Positions 10,959 through 22,748 of a stretch of 64,000 nt of DNA are shown here, one piece after another. The stretch comes from Mortierella sp. BCC40632 (Eukaryota; Mortierellomycota; Mortierellomycetes; Mortierellales; Mortierellaceae). The stretch spans positions 2,540,001 to 2,604,000 of the forward strand of contig WAEK01000001.1 in NCBI GenBank assembly GCA_011634665.1, written 5' to 3'. The translations under genes and the position numbers were made by a program. The notes under the pieces were generated by a model. The model saw only the letters and a program-made list of their open reading frames with translations, was not told the DNA's origin and ran no database searches. The number at the start of each line of letters is the position of its first letter. Position 1 is the stretch's first letter.

Positions 10959-13900
10959 ATGAACAACTTTTTCGGCAACTCGAGCCACCACATCCACTCC
11001 AACACCACATCCAGTGGAAATAATAATGGAGGAGGATCCACTGGTGGGAGTGGAAGTGGAAGTAGTGGCGGGAATAGTGGAGGAAATAGTGGCGTTGGAG
11101 GTTGGGGCAGTTTTCTGAAGCAGGGACTCTCACAAATTGAATCCAAACTGGACATGGTGTTGGATATCCAGGTCCCAATTCCTGGTGGCTCATCAGGCAC
11201 CCTGACCTCTTTCTCGCCCAATGCTATGGTCCTACCGTCCAATCTGACAGGAGGCGGCAATAACAATAGTGGTGCTGACGGAGCAATATCCAAGGATCTG
11301 CCATCAAAGAGAACGCCTGATCCTCAGAGGTCATCAACCTCGTCCCTATCCTCAGAACCCAAGCGATCAGGAGACCATGGTGGCTCAACAGCAGGCAGAG
11401 ATTCTGGGGATCGTACCGGGAAAAGGTCGAGTACAAGACGGATGGATGGAGATAGCGACTCGGTTACAGTCGACCCCATCACCGGCATGATCACGACCAC
11501 ACCAGCTGCGAGGCGTACTTCAACACCTCCGATTTCTGCCTCTAGTTCATCTGCGAATGCCTCAAGCGCAGCTGCTTTGGCCGCGGCTGCCAATCGGGAA
11601 CGACTGGAGCAAAGAATGAGGGGTATTTTCAAAAAACCAGCGGATTCACCTCCTTCAACACCACCCTCTTCGAACTCTGCCATGGCAGGCAGGACTTCAA
11701 CCAACATCTCTCGAGTCGGGTCGCCCTCCCCCTCAGCGCGCAAGTCTTCATCAACTGAACCTGCGGAGGAAATTTTGGTCAAAGAAAAGTCCCCTGAGAA
11801 AGATCAAGACCAAGTCAAGGAGGATGTGAAGGATACCGCCAAAGAAGAGAATCAAGAAAAGGATCAAGACAAAAGTACAACTCAGGTCGCTATTGCAACA
11901 GAACTACTCCAAAAGGATACATCTGCAAGCGAGTCCGAAAAGGAGGCCACGGATGTGAGTGTGGAGGAAACTAAGTCGCTAAATGATGCAGTGATAACCT
12001 CTGAGGAACCGAAATCGGACACAGCGGAATCCAAGGAAGAGGACCCTCAGGAAACAAAGGAAGAAGTAACAACAGCCACCCACGCTACAGCACCTGAACA
12101 AGAGACAGAGCTTGATGAAGAAAAGTCACCTGAGGTATCAGACGGAAAGGATGATACTGCTGATGTCTCGACGGATGTCAATAGGGTTGCTGCAGAGTCA
12201 GAGACGACACCCAAGGTCAAGGAAGCCTCAGAAGTCTCAAAAATTGTAAAAAGCGAGCTTTCCTCAACTGCAGAACAAGAGGAAGAGTCATCCCCTTGTG
12301 TATCAGTAGAGAAAGAGAGCGAAAAGGCTGTCCAAGAAGAACCAAGCGTGGATGGTCCTAAGGAAGAGTCAAGTGTGGATACTTCGAAGGAAGAGCCGAG
12401 CGCGGATAATCCTCAGGAAGAGCCATCTGCTGAAACCAAGACGAATGCAGACGCCCTGCCCCTACCCAAGGAAGAACCTAGCACGACAACACCAGATGAT
12501 AATGAGAGCCCTTCAGAGATCGAGGAAGTCTCTAAACCCGACGTCACGGACTCGGTCAAGGAAGCAGATGATAATGAGTCTATCCCGCAGATGGAAGGGG
12601 AAGGGGAGGAGAAACAGGAGGAGAGGGAGGAAGCAACAAAGGAGGAGGTTGTCGTGCAGGCGACAGCCATCAGCGACAGTTCTCCAGCTGTTTCTCCTAA
12701 ACCAGCAAAAGACAATGATCGCCAAGCTTCTTTGGATGAAAACCCCTTGAAGCGGGTAGTGGAACAACGCGAGGAACAACTTTTGAAGGCTATGCAGGAA
12801 CAATCCTTGTTGATCGAGCGAGTTCGTGAATTGGAAGAATCCAAGACTGCCGATGAAGCGCTTCTCCAGCTCAAGATCACAGGTCTGGAAACCATTGTTG
12901 CCAATCAAAAGAAGGAGCTCGAGGTAACTCGTGGATCTCAGTCGGGTACCCAGCCAAAGTCTATCCAAAAGACTTTGGATGAACAACGAGCTCTCTTGGA
13001 AGAAAAAGATGAGCAGATCAAGGGCCTGATGTCTGAAGGTATGAAGAAAGTATTGGCTTTAGTATTGACAAGCATGGCAGTTATTTTTCATCTTTGGAAG
13101 GTCGATTGTAAATAACGATACTAACTATCCCATTGGCCTCCTGCTTTGCTTTTTTCTTTTTAGGCGAAATCCTTTCCAAGAAGGAACTCAAGAACTTGAC
13201 AACAATCAAGACCCTGCGGATGAAAATGATTGAGACAGAGAAGGGCCAGATAGATGTACAAAAGAAATTTGAAAAGGTTACCTCTGATCTTACTGATACC
13301 CAATCAAGGCTTACCAAAGCCCTGGACGAGAATAAGCAGCTTTCCGGTATGTTTTTTTTTTCTTCTCTTTCTCCTGATCCTTGTTATTAACAACCAATTC
13401 TCTCCTCCTTTGACGAATTCCAGAATCGATCAAAAATTATCTTGAAGCGGCCCAAAAGCAGAGCAAACAGAATGCCAGGATAGAGATGGAGATGACGCAA
13501 CTCAAAGAAGAAAAGGCAAACCTTCAGCTTGGACTGGATCGTGCCTGGCAAGAATTGGATGAAGCCCGCAAAGCATCTGAGGAACTGTCAAACCAAAAAC
13601 ATGCTGAAGCATTGGAACAAGAGAAACAACTCAATGAGGAATTGCAACAACAAGTTGATATTCTCAAAAAGGAGTCCACGACCATTGAATCGACATTGAG
13701 ACAAGAGATCCAGGAACTTCGAGTCAGCTTGTCCAACCGAGAGGAATTGGCGGGTGAAAAGGAAGATCAACTTTGGATGGAGATCAAGAGTCTCCAAGCT
13801 CGACTTGAACAAACAGATAATGACTCGTTTGAACTGCAAGAGGCACTGGATGAGGCCAGGAGACCGTTGTTGATGCAGATTGATATTTTGCAGAAGCAAC

Positions 13901-15258
13901 ATTTGACCGCCAACCGAAACTGGGAAAAGATTGAAAAGTCGCTGACAAGACGTGTTACAGATGCTGAGGAGGATGTTGTCAGAGCTCAAGAGCGGGAAAG
14001 GAATGCTCGGGACAAGCTGGACGATGTGGTAAATCAATGCAGATATGTGCCAATCTGTCCATATATTTTTTCTTTTTAAAAAAAAATCTAGCACTACTAA
14101 CGAGAACAACTCTTCTGATCATGTACAGAAATCTCAAAACACAACGTTGGAGGCACGTCTGGAGACATTGAGGATAGCGGATACGCAACTCCGATCTGAA
14201 GTCTCGACCAACAAGCGTCTGCTTGCTGAACAAGAAGAGGCTGCACGCCAAGCCCAAACTGATCTGAGCCGTGAACGATTGAATCGTAACAAGGCCATAG
14301 AGGAGGCCAAGGCTGACATGGAACGGAAATGGCGTCAGAACCAACAAGTTGAGACGGAAAAACTCAAGCAACAAATTCAACAACAACAAACTCAGTTACA
14401 ACAACTTCAGCAACAACAGCAGCAAGGATTTCAGTCTTATCAGGATGACTCTACCTCTGGAAATTCAGGACAGAGTTCGGTTATTGGCCCTGTGCCTTTA
14501 TCGGCCAAGCGGCCCTCGTTTGTTGCGGGTTCGGGACATGTGGTCTCTCCTGGGTCTGTGGGCAGTCCCAATCTTTTTGGTACTGTCAGCAGTGGAAGAC
14601 AAGACCAGAGCAGCAATGCCTCTGTTCGGGCAAGCTTTGAGTCGACCACTTCTCCGACTAACCTGGATGGCATGCCAGGGGCCTTGTCGCGAACGGGTTC
14701 GTCTCAGACGATTTCAGGAGTGTTGAGTGGTAGTGCATTGTCGGGCATGGGAGGTGGTAGCTCGACGGGTCCTGCAGTGGCGATTGAACGATTGACGACC
14801 ATTACTCGACAACTCGAGGGACAGGTTGCATTCTTGTCTGAACAAGTACGAAGCACTCAAAAAGACAAGGGTAAGGGATTGTGCTTTTTCTTTTAAAGTT
14901 TCTCTTGAATATATATTGGACACCGAATCATGCGAGTAGGAATGCGGATTACCAAACTCATCCTTCTTTTTTTACTCCCCTTTTGATAAAATATTCTTTT
15001 CAACTAGATGAACTGTCGGAAGAACTGGTCCGAGTCACGATGGAGCTGGAGGATCTCCAAAAGCTAGCCACTAAGGTCCCAGGTCTGGAACAGGAGCTCA
15101 CATTGTTGCAGGATCGGCATCGGGCTGCATTGGAGATGTTGGGTGAGAAGACAGAAGAGGTTCAGGAGCTTCGAGCGGATATTGTGGATGTCAAGGAAGC
15201 CTACCGAGATCAAATCAATGAACTTCTTGGTCAACTCGAGAGTTCTAGGAATCGGTGA
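10959..15258 (+). CDS. TMF1: TMF1/Sgm1-type golgin, TATA element modulatory factor homologue (five exons)
   Basis: Exons 10959-13038, 13164-13346, 13424-14028, 14129-14870 and 15008-15258 join in frame to 1286 residues. The N-terminus has a Gly/Asn/Ser-rich lead, then GWGSFLKQGLSQIESKLDMVLDIQ-like sequence (about residues 48-71), matching the amphipathic N-terminal signature of TMF1. Residues about 90-600 are low-complexity, Ser/Thr-rich and then Glu/Lys/Pro-rich. Residues about 640-1020 form long coiled coils. A Gln-rich and Ser/Gly-rich linker follows (exon 4). The last exon carries the conserved TMF C-terminal coiled coil, with RHRAALEMLGEKTEEVQELR and YRDQINELLGQL, known in the family for Rab6/Ypt6 binding. 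The role expected from the family is tethering of vesicles at the Golgi. The TATA-binding name is historical. Confidence 0.92.
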
Positions 15259-15644
15259 AGAACATGAAGAAATAGCCAAATAGCGCATGTATATTCTTTT
15301 GCGGACGAAATAGAGATCGATAAAAAGTTCAGTCCTTTATACAGATGGAGAGTGACAAGGGATGAGGGCTAAAAGGAGACTCGGCAGATCGCAGATCCAG
15401 CTCTGTGAATGGTCAACTTTCTTTTTTTATTTGATTTGTTTGTTAATGTGAATATGAAGGGGAATGAAGTATGAGTGTAGTGTACAAATTCGGACCAGAG
15501 AGGCTTGATAAGAAATATGGAGCCGGTATATGAAGCTGGAGCTTGTGGGGGGGTTTCAGAGTCCTGCAGTAGCCCATGGAAGAGTAAAATGCTATGAAGC
15601 ATTGAAGCGGCTTCTTGGTTCTTTTCCTTTCTTTCTTTTTTCTT

Positions 15645-15818
15645 TTAGCGAATAAAGGGGCCCGAAGCAGCATTGGGCATGGTCTTTTCGAGGAGAAGGG
15701 CCAACGCCTGATCTTGAGTAAGAGTGCTACGGAAGGCTTGCATGGAACTACGAGGCGTCTGGACTGGACTGGTCGTGGCCGAAGCAGTCTTGTTCTTGTT
15801 GAACTTGAAGAAAGGCAT
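15645..15818 (-). CDS. Small protein family copy A (57 aa)
   Basis: A single-exon 57-residue protein. The N-terminal core reads MPFFKFNKNKTASATTSP, then VQTPRSS, and is shared with two further genes at 17236-17442 and 22199-22414. The C-terminal half differs but keeps an amphipathic segment (DQALALLLEKTMPN) and ends SGPFIR, like copy B (SGPYIL). No signal peptide, membrane segment or cysteine is present. The N-terminus is basic, with possible proline-directed phosphorylation sites (SP, TPR). A TATAAATA box lies 166 bases upstream (15984-15991). Function unknown; I know of no characterised relative. The match of the core among three loci, with synonymous codon differences, supports real coding. 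Confidence 0.8.
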   Translation of the reverse strand: MPFFKFNKNKTASATTSPVQTPRSSMQAFRSTLTQDQALALLLEKTMPNAASGPFIR

Positions 15819-15868
15819 ATCGGGAGATAACTGAGGAGAGAAAACTTGATTCTTCTTGGAGAGAGGAG

Positions 15869-15916
<48 letters not shown>

Positions 15917-15983
15917 GAAGCGAAGTGTAGAATAGAGGGATAGACAAAAAAAAAGAGAGAGAGAGAGAGATTGGACCCGCAAG

Positions 15984-15991
15984 TATTTATA
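15984..15991 (-). promoter_or_regulatory. TATA box of small-protein gene A
   Basis: The minus strand reads CAGTATAAATACTTG. The same TATAAATA is found upstream of copies B and C and of the secreted-protein gene at 27145. Confidence 0.7.
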
Positions 15992-16498
15992 CTGGTTTTC
16001 TAACTAGAGGAGTCCATTCTCTTTTTGGGAAGCAAATGCTTTCAGTGCCTCTTCTTCCCCCCTTCCCCTTTCTCTTATTACGACGTTTGCATTGGAGATG
16101 TTGGAGGCAGAGAATGACTTTGGCCCGCAGCATCCTTTCTATCTATCTCTCTCTTTCTTTCTCTCCTTCGATCCAGTGGGGTCCAGTTCATTTCCTTTCT
16201 AGGCCAGCATTCGCTCCCCTCCCCTCCCCCCCCCCTCTCTTCTCAAAGGATAAGCTCAGCACATTCCAGAGCCCAGTTTTTTTTTTTTTTTTTTCTAAAG
16301 AAAAACTATTTAGGAATTCAATTTCCTCTCCCTTTCTGGGCCTGAACTCATATCCAACCTGCCTTCATTTGGGGGAGAGGGAGAAAGAGAAAGAGAAAAA
16401 GAAAGACGCGAACCGTGGAAGATGAGAGGTTCGGCCAATTTACGCGGATGAATATGGAAACGAAGCCAAAAAAAATCTCCATTGAGCTTGGACCAGGA

Positions 16499-16501
<3 letters not shown>

Positions 16502-16561
<60 letters not shown>
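16502..16561. repeat. (GA)30 microsatellite
   Basis: An uninterrupted 60-base GA run, one of the longest perfect dinucleotide tracts in the window. Confidence 0.95.
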
Positions 16562-16562
<1 letters not shown>

Positions 16563-16681
16563 CATGGAGAGACATGAGGGGACCAGATTACCCAGCTTTT
16601 TTTTTTTTTTTTTTTTTTTCAGGTCGAGCGGTCAGTCTTCTCGAGAGAATGCACGTGCGCCGGGGGAGGATCCCATCGACT

Positions 16682-16729
<48 letters not shown>

Positions 16730-16868
16730 CGACGCGTCTCGTCTTTTTTTTTTTTTGGAGGCGGACGGCCTTTTTTCTCCTTTTCCCTTCAGCTACTCTT
16801 GGAACACACCCTCCTCTTTTTCAACTACTTTTTGACATGCACGTTGAGGTTCATCTTTCGACTCTCTA

Positions 16869-16869
<1 letters not shown>

Positions 16870-16908
<39 letters not shown>
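16870..16908. repeat. A39 homopolymer
   Basis: An uninterrupted run of 39 A. Its length is likely uncertain in short-read assemblies. Confidence 0.95.
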
Positions 16909-16909
<1 letters not shown>

Positions 16910-17235
16910 AGCAAATGGTATATTCAAGCGACAATCACGTATTGAGGAGTTGTATTGTATTTTTTTTTTTTTTATTATTTTTTATTGAATGCGAGTTGGA
17001 AGGATATGATACAGTTTGTGATGCCTGTTTGGTATATTGTGATTAGGTGCCATTTTTTCCTCTTGATTCCACTCTTGGTTGGGTTTTCATTGACCTCTTC
17101 GGGGAGAGGGGTCAAGGCCAAACAAAAGAGTGGTGAGAGTGAGAGTAAGAGAAGAAGCGGAAACCTCTGGCAGAATCTTGATGTAGATGGGACCGGGATA
17201 AAGGAGCTTTCTTTCTCTATTCCTCTCTCCTTTTC

Positions 17236-17442
17236 TTAAAGGATGTAAGGACCGGAGTGGCCTCCACCAAGCGACTTGGAGATCACCTTGTAGAGAGCCT
17301 CGGATTCATGCTCCTGCTTCTGAAGCTGCTTCGTGGCATTGGTCTGGGTGCGGGACTCATCCATGGAAGTGCGAGGGGTCTGGGCTGGAGTAGGGGCAGC
17401 CGAGGTGGTCTTGTTCTTGTTGGACTTTTTGAAGAAGTTCAT
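17236..17442 (-). CDS. Small protein family copy B (68 aa)
   Basis: A single-exon 68-residue protein in the same orientation as copy A, 1.4 kb away. The core MNFFKKSNKNKTTSAAPT, then PAQTPRTSM, matches copies A and C. A Gln/Glu-rich middle follows (TKQLQKQEHE). The C-terminal amphipathic stretch SEALYKVISKSLGG and the ending SGPYIL parallel copy A. No cysteine, signal peptide or membrane segment. TATAAATA lies 133 bases upstream (17575-17582). The arrangement suggests tandem duplication followed by divergence of the C-terminal half. Function unknown. Confidence 0.8.
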   Translation of the reverse strand: MNFFKKSNKNKTTSAAPTPAQTPRTSMDESRTQTNATKQLQKQEHESEALYKVISKSLGGGHSGPYIL

Positions 17443-17574
17443 TGTGCCTTGATTTGTGAAGAGGAAGTTGAAGTGTAGAGTGCGTGGATGGGTTGAAAGG
17501 TGCACGTAGATTGTAGGGCTTGAAAAAGGATAAACGAGGATGTGATGTGAAGCAAGGAGCCAAGAGGTCGATCT

Positions 17575-17582
17575 TATTTATA
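17575..17582 (-). promoter_or_regulatory. TATA box of small-protein gene B
   Basis: The minus strand reads CTCGTATAAATAAG, with TTCTGAGT just upstream of it, as also seen before the TATA box of copy C (TTCTCTGAG). Confidence 0.7.
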
Positions 17583-17783
17583 CGAGGACTCAGAAAGCGC
17601 TGGGGAGAGGAGAAGAGGGGAGGCGCGGAGAAGGGCGAGGGAAGGATTGGACAACAATCCTTTCTCTCTAGACTTCCTCGCTTGATGGGAAAGATCTAGT
17701 AGCTGAGTTGGAGTGAGGCCCAGTCGCGAGGTCTAGTCTTTCTCTCTCCCCGCTCTGCTCTCTTTCTTTCTCTTTCTTTCCCC

Positions 17784-18143
17784 TTATTTCTGCTCAGGGC
17801 GACCGGACCTGTTTTGTCCCCCAGAGACCGCTTCTAGCTCCGCTTGAATCAGTACAGAACGATCCTTGCCGTTCAATGCACTTGGGCGCTTTTTCTTTGA
17901 AGCGTGAACTGACTGGCAACAACAGACACTGAAATAGTCCAAGTAGGTACTGCCGTGCTCACCACAGGCAATACACTGCAATGCTAAAGCGCCCACCTCT
18001 GAGAGAGAAAATAAGAAAAGAAAATTGGATGCGTGCCAACGGAGCCTTTTGCTGTTGGTCTTTGGTGTTGATTTTATGCTTGGAATGGTAGACCGACTCT
18101 CCTGTCGCTGCTTGGTTCCACTGCCTGTGTTTCTTCTGGTCAT
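17784..18143 (-). CDS. Possible small gene with Cys-rich segment, doubtful
   Basis: An open minus-strand frame of 119 codons. Its second half looks coding: CIACGEHGSTYLDYF followed by a CCCQ...H cluster, resembling a broken zinc-binding motif, then a Lys/Arg-rich tail. A good acceptor (TTATTTTCTCTCTCAG, near 18001) falls in the middle, so the first 40 codons could be a separate exon with an unidentified donor. It may be a remnant of a larger gene. I do not recognise a family. Confidence 0.25.
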   Translation of the reverse strand: MTRRNTGSGTKQRQESRSTIPSIKSTPKTNSKRLRWHASNFLFLFSLSEVGALALQCIACGEHGSTYLDYFSVCCCQSVHASKKKRPSALNGKDRSVLIQAELEAVSGGQNRSGRPEQK

Positions 18144-20319
18144 GAATCTGGTGGGTGCTATGGTAGATTAGGTCAATGGATGAGGAGTAAAGGTATATTT
18201 GGGGACAGTTGTACTCTAATGGTTCCAGGGTCTAGAATCCCTATTGTAACTGTAGACATTTTTCGCTCGATATTTGAAAACAATGCTAAGGTCAGCCATA
18301 CAAGACGGACTTCAAGACGTCTCTGGGTACAGGATCCGAGAAACAAGCCCCTTCCGCTCTTAGTCACTCTAGACTTTTTGGCGAACAGCCTCTAGTCCAA
18401 GTGCAAAGCATAACATGTGAGTTCTGGATGACCACACGTAACCGCATTGTTCGCGCTCTGGGCCTCAAGGCGTACTCAGATTCAACAACACGTATCCGCG
18501 ATTGGAGATAGAGGACCTCTTGCTAGACAATATCACGCTAGAGAAAGAGGGAGAGAAGGCATCCAATGAGTTAGATGGAGCACGTTCAATTGTATTCTGT
18601 TCAACATTTATCAAATGAAAGACTTTCCTATCCCCTTGCCACCATTGTCGCGTCTTCAGTATATTGGCAAACAAAACAAACCACTCTGGACATCATCATA
18701 TATTCATTTCTCACTTTTATTTCTTCTTCTTCCTTACCACACTCAGATCACTGTCAATTGACCATCATTTTCCAGGATATCCAGAGTCAAGATTACAAGG
18801 CTCCCGCGACGCGTACTGTTGCGCAGTTCAAGAGCTCGATCAAGACGAGCCTAGCACCCGCGTTTTGACGACACTATCGTAGATCGATTGGCACTCCGGT
18901 GCCCTTTATACCCTCCACTATTCTAGCCTGTGGGCACGGACCGAATATTCAGGGATTGCCAAAGTCAGTAGAGAGTTTTCGATCCGACTCTCGATACTGC
19001 CAGAGAACGCGCTTCAGCTTGCCATCCTAGACGCTTTCCTTCAGGGATAACTCTGACAGGATACTTGAAAAGGTTATGGGTAGTCGATCTCATTCAGTGG
19101 AAAGTCAAGGACGTCAGTCGAGATACTATCCAAGAACCAAGTCTCGGGCGAACTTCATTTTCTTTTGTTGAAAATGGTCCCCCTCAAGGAAGACAACAAA
19201 GGACCTGATCCTCTAGCAAGCAGATCTGTCGGATCCTTGCTACACAAATCATTTCTCGGAAAACCAGACAAGAATTATGTTTGACACCCGTGTACCAGGC
19301 ACACTCGAGCTAGAGTTCTTTTCAGGCTTTTGTGGGACAGTTTAGATCCGCTGTCTCTGTTATTAGGTAAGCATCGTCCATAAAATGACCTACCCGTCAT
19401 TCCAGGGGTCTTTCTTTGGATGTTTTTGGGAAAAGGCCATCAAGCTTTGCCTACATCATGATTTAGGAGGAACGCTGTAGCAATGGACTTTTTGAACCGT
19501 ACAACCAGGATTGCTGACAGAGACGCTTTGCGTTGAACACATGATCTTGAGAAGTGTTTTTTCAGTCAAAAGTATTAGCCTCCATGGAATAAACAGGGTA
19601 TCGGTAGCATATTCACTATGATCTTGGGCCAAGGATACTCAAAGTCCTCACGAAGGAACCGAGCTCCAGTCGCTGCGTTTCGTTTCAACCAAAAAAAAAA
19701 AAAAAAAAAAAAAATGTGACCATTGCTTACTGGAATTCTCAAAGGACACTCGGACAAAAAAGCTGAGACAGATTTGGAATGGGACAGCGATGAACCAGGG
19801 GCCAAAGCCAACAAGTCAAATCTCTTTCCAAAGTAGAACTCACTCCGCATGATCATGGCTGTGGCAAATATCAAATGATCGTAAAGGAGTCAAAGAACTC
19901 CTTTTTTTTTGTCGGTTCCACTCCTCCTCAAGAATGGCATGGGTTTGGCAGGAAAAAAAAATTGAACACGTTGTTCAAACAACGACTTTTAGGCGAGTCT
20001 CTGTTAGAAGGAGTAAGCGACTCTTCCTCGCTGCCTAGAAGCCCATCAGTACCATGCCAAATGGCGACCCTAGGTACGAAGATTGTTTTACATGGTCGTG
20101 TACTCTTGATCCTATACCGCAGACGTGGTCAACCCCTCTTCGGAGGTTGGATCCACCCAAAGAGGAGAAGGGGGGAAGTTGACGCTCTAGTCCCATCCAT
20201 GCAAAGCGTGTCTTTCTTCTAGTGGTTGGCAAAAAGAGAGAAGATGTGTATCGCTCCCCACGATACCTTCCCACCTTGCATCTGCTTCTGGGCATTGTCG
20301 TCTCTATCTCTCCCCTCTT

Positions 20320-20351
<32 letters not shown>

Positions 20352-22022
20352 CCCCAGCAGCTGTTTGATGCTTTGTCATCTGTCGCCATTGTTCTCTCTC
20401 CGCGTATCAAAAAAAGGGGGGAGGAGAGGAGTTAGATATCCAATGCATCCAATCTATGCAGCAAGACCTTTCAGATGCAAACGGCAGTTGCGCGATTTTT
20501 CCCACAGTTCAATATCCATTAGACTCTTGTTTCGTCGTCCATTGAAGATATTTTCATACTCCACACTCAACACCTTAAGGATTCAAGGATTCAAGGATTC
20601 GAGGAGTCTGAATATAAAAAAAAAGTCTCCGACCAAAAAAAAAAAAAATTAAAAAAGAAGCTTGTGGTGTCGTTACTAAAAGAGGTCTTCATCCTTTTTT
20701 CTATCTTTTGGGTCTCTGGTCAGGGTCGCAAGAGTTAGGGCTAGGGCCTCGCCGGTTACTGAAAATATGTGCACGGTACTCTGGTTCGTGGACGGGTAAA
20801 GTAGAAAGGAGAAAAGAAAAAAAAAAAAAAAGTAAGGGGCCCTTGGAAGGTGCCAGAACTGTCAGGAACAGACAAGGCAAGACGGTAGAGCCACCCACAC
20901 TGTGCAACACAACAGACGCGTGTGGGGAGAGAGAGGGAGAGGAAGTTGACCCTGCTCCTTATACTCAATTCCTCTCATATTCTCTCCCCCTCCCATATAC
21001 GTGTATCCGAGGCCGAACCTCAGCTCTTATTCACTCACGCCAGTCAAGCCATCTCTGTTGAGACAGTAAGAAAGAAGGACCTGGAAGGGAACAAAGACGG
21101 CTCAGCCTTATTAGTTTCCGAGACGTGGTGAAGCCCAGAGGATGTGGACTAATAGAATGAGAGAGGTTAGCTTTTCGGAAACCATTGGACTGAAAAGGTC
21201 CACATGAAGATGCTAGTGCTATCGAGTGGAAGAGCCAGCTGAATCGGATTAGAAGAAAGACTCGAAGCTGTGGATCGATTCAAAGGAGAAAAGAGATAGT
21301 GGGAGAGAGAGAGAGAAGGGCAAAGGGACCGTGGAAAAGTAAAGAAGGACTGGTGGTGGACCTGGGGACTCAAGACGATTGGAGAGGTAGGGAAGGAGCG
21401 TGCGCAGGGGTTTGGTTTCGATTCGCCATCGGGGCACCAGATGGTATCAAGAACGGATCAGGGCAACTTGGTCTGAAGAATGGATTGGCCCTCTCCCTTC
21501 CTGGATCGAGATGAGCGAGAAGAAGCAATGGAGGGGAGGCGGGGGAGAGTGGCCTGTCCGCATCGGCCATTGTCCCACGCACCTGCCTGGGAGAGAGGGG
21601 GAGAGGGAAGAAACCTCGCCCGGCTATTTTTGCGCACCCACTCAATCAGGCTGGGCTAGCACGCAGTCGAAAAGAGGGCCTCTGAGCGCTCTTTCAGCTT
21701 TTGTCGGCGACAACCTGAAGTTGAACTAAAGGGATAAAAAAAAAAAATTGAGAGAGAGAAAAAAAATGGCCGCAGCTGCAGACCCACTCCAGCCAGCGCC
21801 CATCAAAACAGACCGAAAATCAGGCCCCGCACGGTTCAAGTCCAGGTTTAGAACGGAGATTGGATTGGTCCACTCTGCCCGTCTAGGGGTACCCCTCCCC
21901 TGTTCCCTTTGGCATTCTCTCGCCTTCCTTTTTTTTGCCGCCTTAGGCTGCTTACCTTCTACGCCTACATTCTTGTCGGCATTGCCTGCAATGGCTATGA
22001 ACCCGCAAAAGGCTTCTCTGAG
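18144..22022. other. Gene-poor stretch with relic-like sequence
   Basis: About 3.9 kb without a credible intact gene. The part from 18170 to 19560 has balanced, coding-like composition and lacks the microsatellites that fill other intergenic DNA here, yet all frames are broken by stops. Short protein-like pieces appear on both strands, for example near 18465-18670 (-) and 18770-18866 (+). This looks like decayed coding or transposon sequence, but I cannot name it. From 19570 on it returns to repeat-rich DNA, with an A24 run near 19690 and AAGGATTC repeats at 20576-20605. Confidence 0.4.
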
Positions 22023-22030
22023 TATAAATA
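22023..22030 (+). promoter_or_regulatory. TATA box of small-protein gene C
   Basis: TATAAATA within GAGTATAAATACGACC, 169 bases before the start codon, on the plus strand. Confidence 0.7.
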
Positions 22031-22198
22031 CGACCAGCTTAGGGGCTAATTTTCCAACTTCTTTCTTCACTACTCACCAACCACTCATCAAGAACAACTC
22101 ACCACTCAACGCAATAAAACGCGAACCGACAGGAAAAAAACAATCCTTCCTCTACTTCAAGCAAACACTCCTTCCTTCAACTCCTCTCCCTTTACAAA

Positions 22199-22414
22199 AT
22201 GACTTTCTTCAAGATCTCCAAGAAGAACAAGACCACCTCGGCTGCCAGCACCCCTGCGCAGACCCCCCGTACCTCGGTCCAGCTCAATGCTTCTGAGGTT
22301 GCCGATATCCACAAGGCCAACCAGCAGCTCCTCCATCCCGAGGCTGCCCTCGATCTTCTCTTCATGAAGGGTGCTATGGGTCACATGCAGGCCCTTTCCA
22401 TTGCTCGCATCTAA
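22199..22414 (+). CDS. Small protein family copy C (71 aa)
   Basis: A single-exon 71-residue protein on the strand opposite copies A and B. The core MTFFKISKKNKTTSAAST, then PAQTPRTS, is almost that of copy B. The rest (VQLNASEVADIHKANQQLL) is its own, followed by the amphipathic block PEAALDLLFMKGAMG, which aligns by pattern with the C-terminal blocks of A and B. It ends SIARI. Codon use is strongly C-ending (AAG AAC AAG ACC ACC), as in highly expressed genes such as the nearby eS19 gene. A TATA box is present. Function unknown. Confidence 0.82.
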   Translation: MTFFKISKKNKTTSAASTPAQTPRTSVQLNASEVADIHKANQQLLHPEAALDLLFMKGAMGHMQALSIARI

Positions 22415-22717
22415 GCGAAGCATTCTTTGATCCTACTTTACATTTTTTTTTTTAAAAAAAAAAAAAAACATGGATCCAAAGGGGAAAAAAACGACAACAA
22501 GACAATCACGAGCCAGCGCTGGGATAGTTTTTTCTTTCACTCTCTTTTAATTCAAGAATACCCACACTTTGCATCAGCGGTTCCTTCCGTTGCTCCTTCC
22601 TAAACATCTGCATGACTACCCACCCCCAGCACTGTACCATACTTGCATTCAAACAAATAATAAATCCATTTCAATCCAAAAAACATTCCTTGAGAGAGAG
22701 AGAGTGAGTGAGTGAGT

Positions 22718-22748
<31 letters not shown>

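Larger units (their letters stand above)
15819..17235. other. Intergenic between small-protein genes A and B, repeat-rich
   Basis: Holds the promoter of gene A and dense simple repeats: (GA)n at 15870-15908, T21 near 16277, (GA)30 at 16502-16561, T runs near 16600, (CT)n at 16683-16729, and A39 at 16870-16908. Open frames across these tracts are repeat translations. No gene seen. Confidence 0.6.

Noticed and set aside
21825..21850. GGTTCAAGTCC, resembling a tRNA B box
   Set aside because: No A box, acceptor stem or anticodon arm can be built around it.
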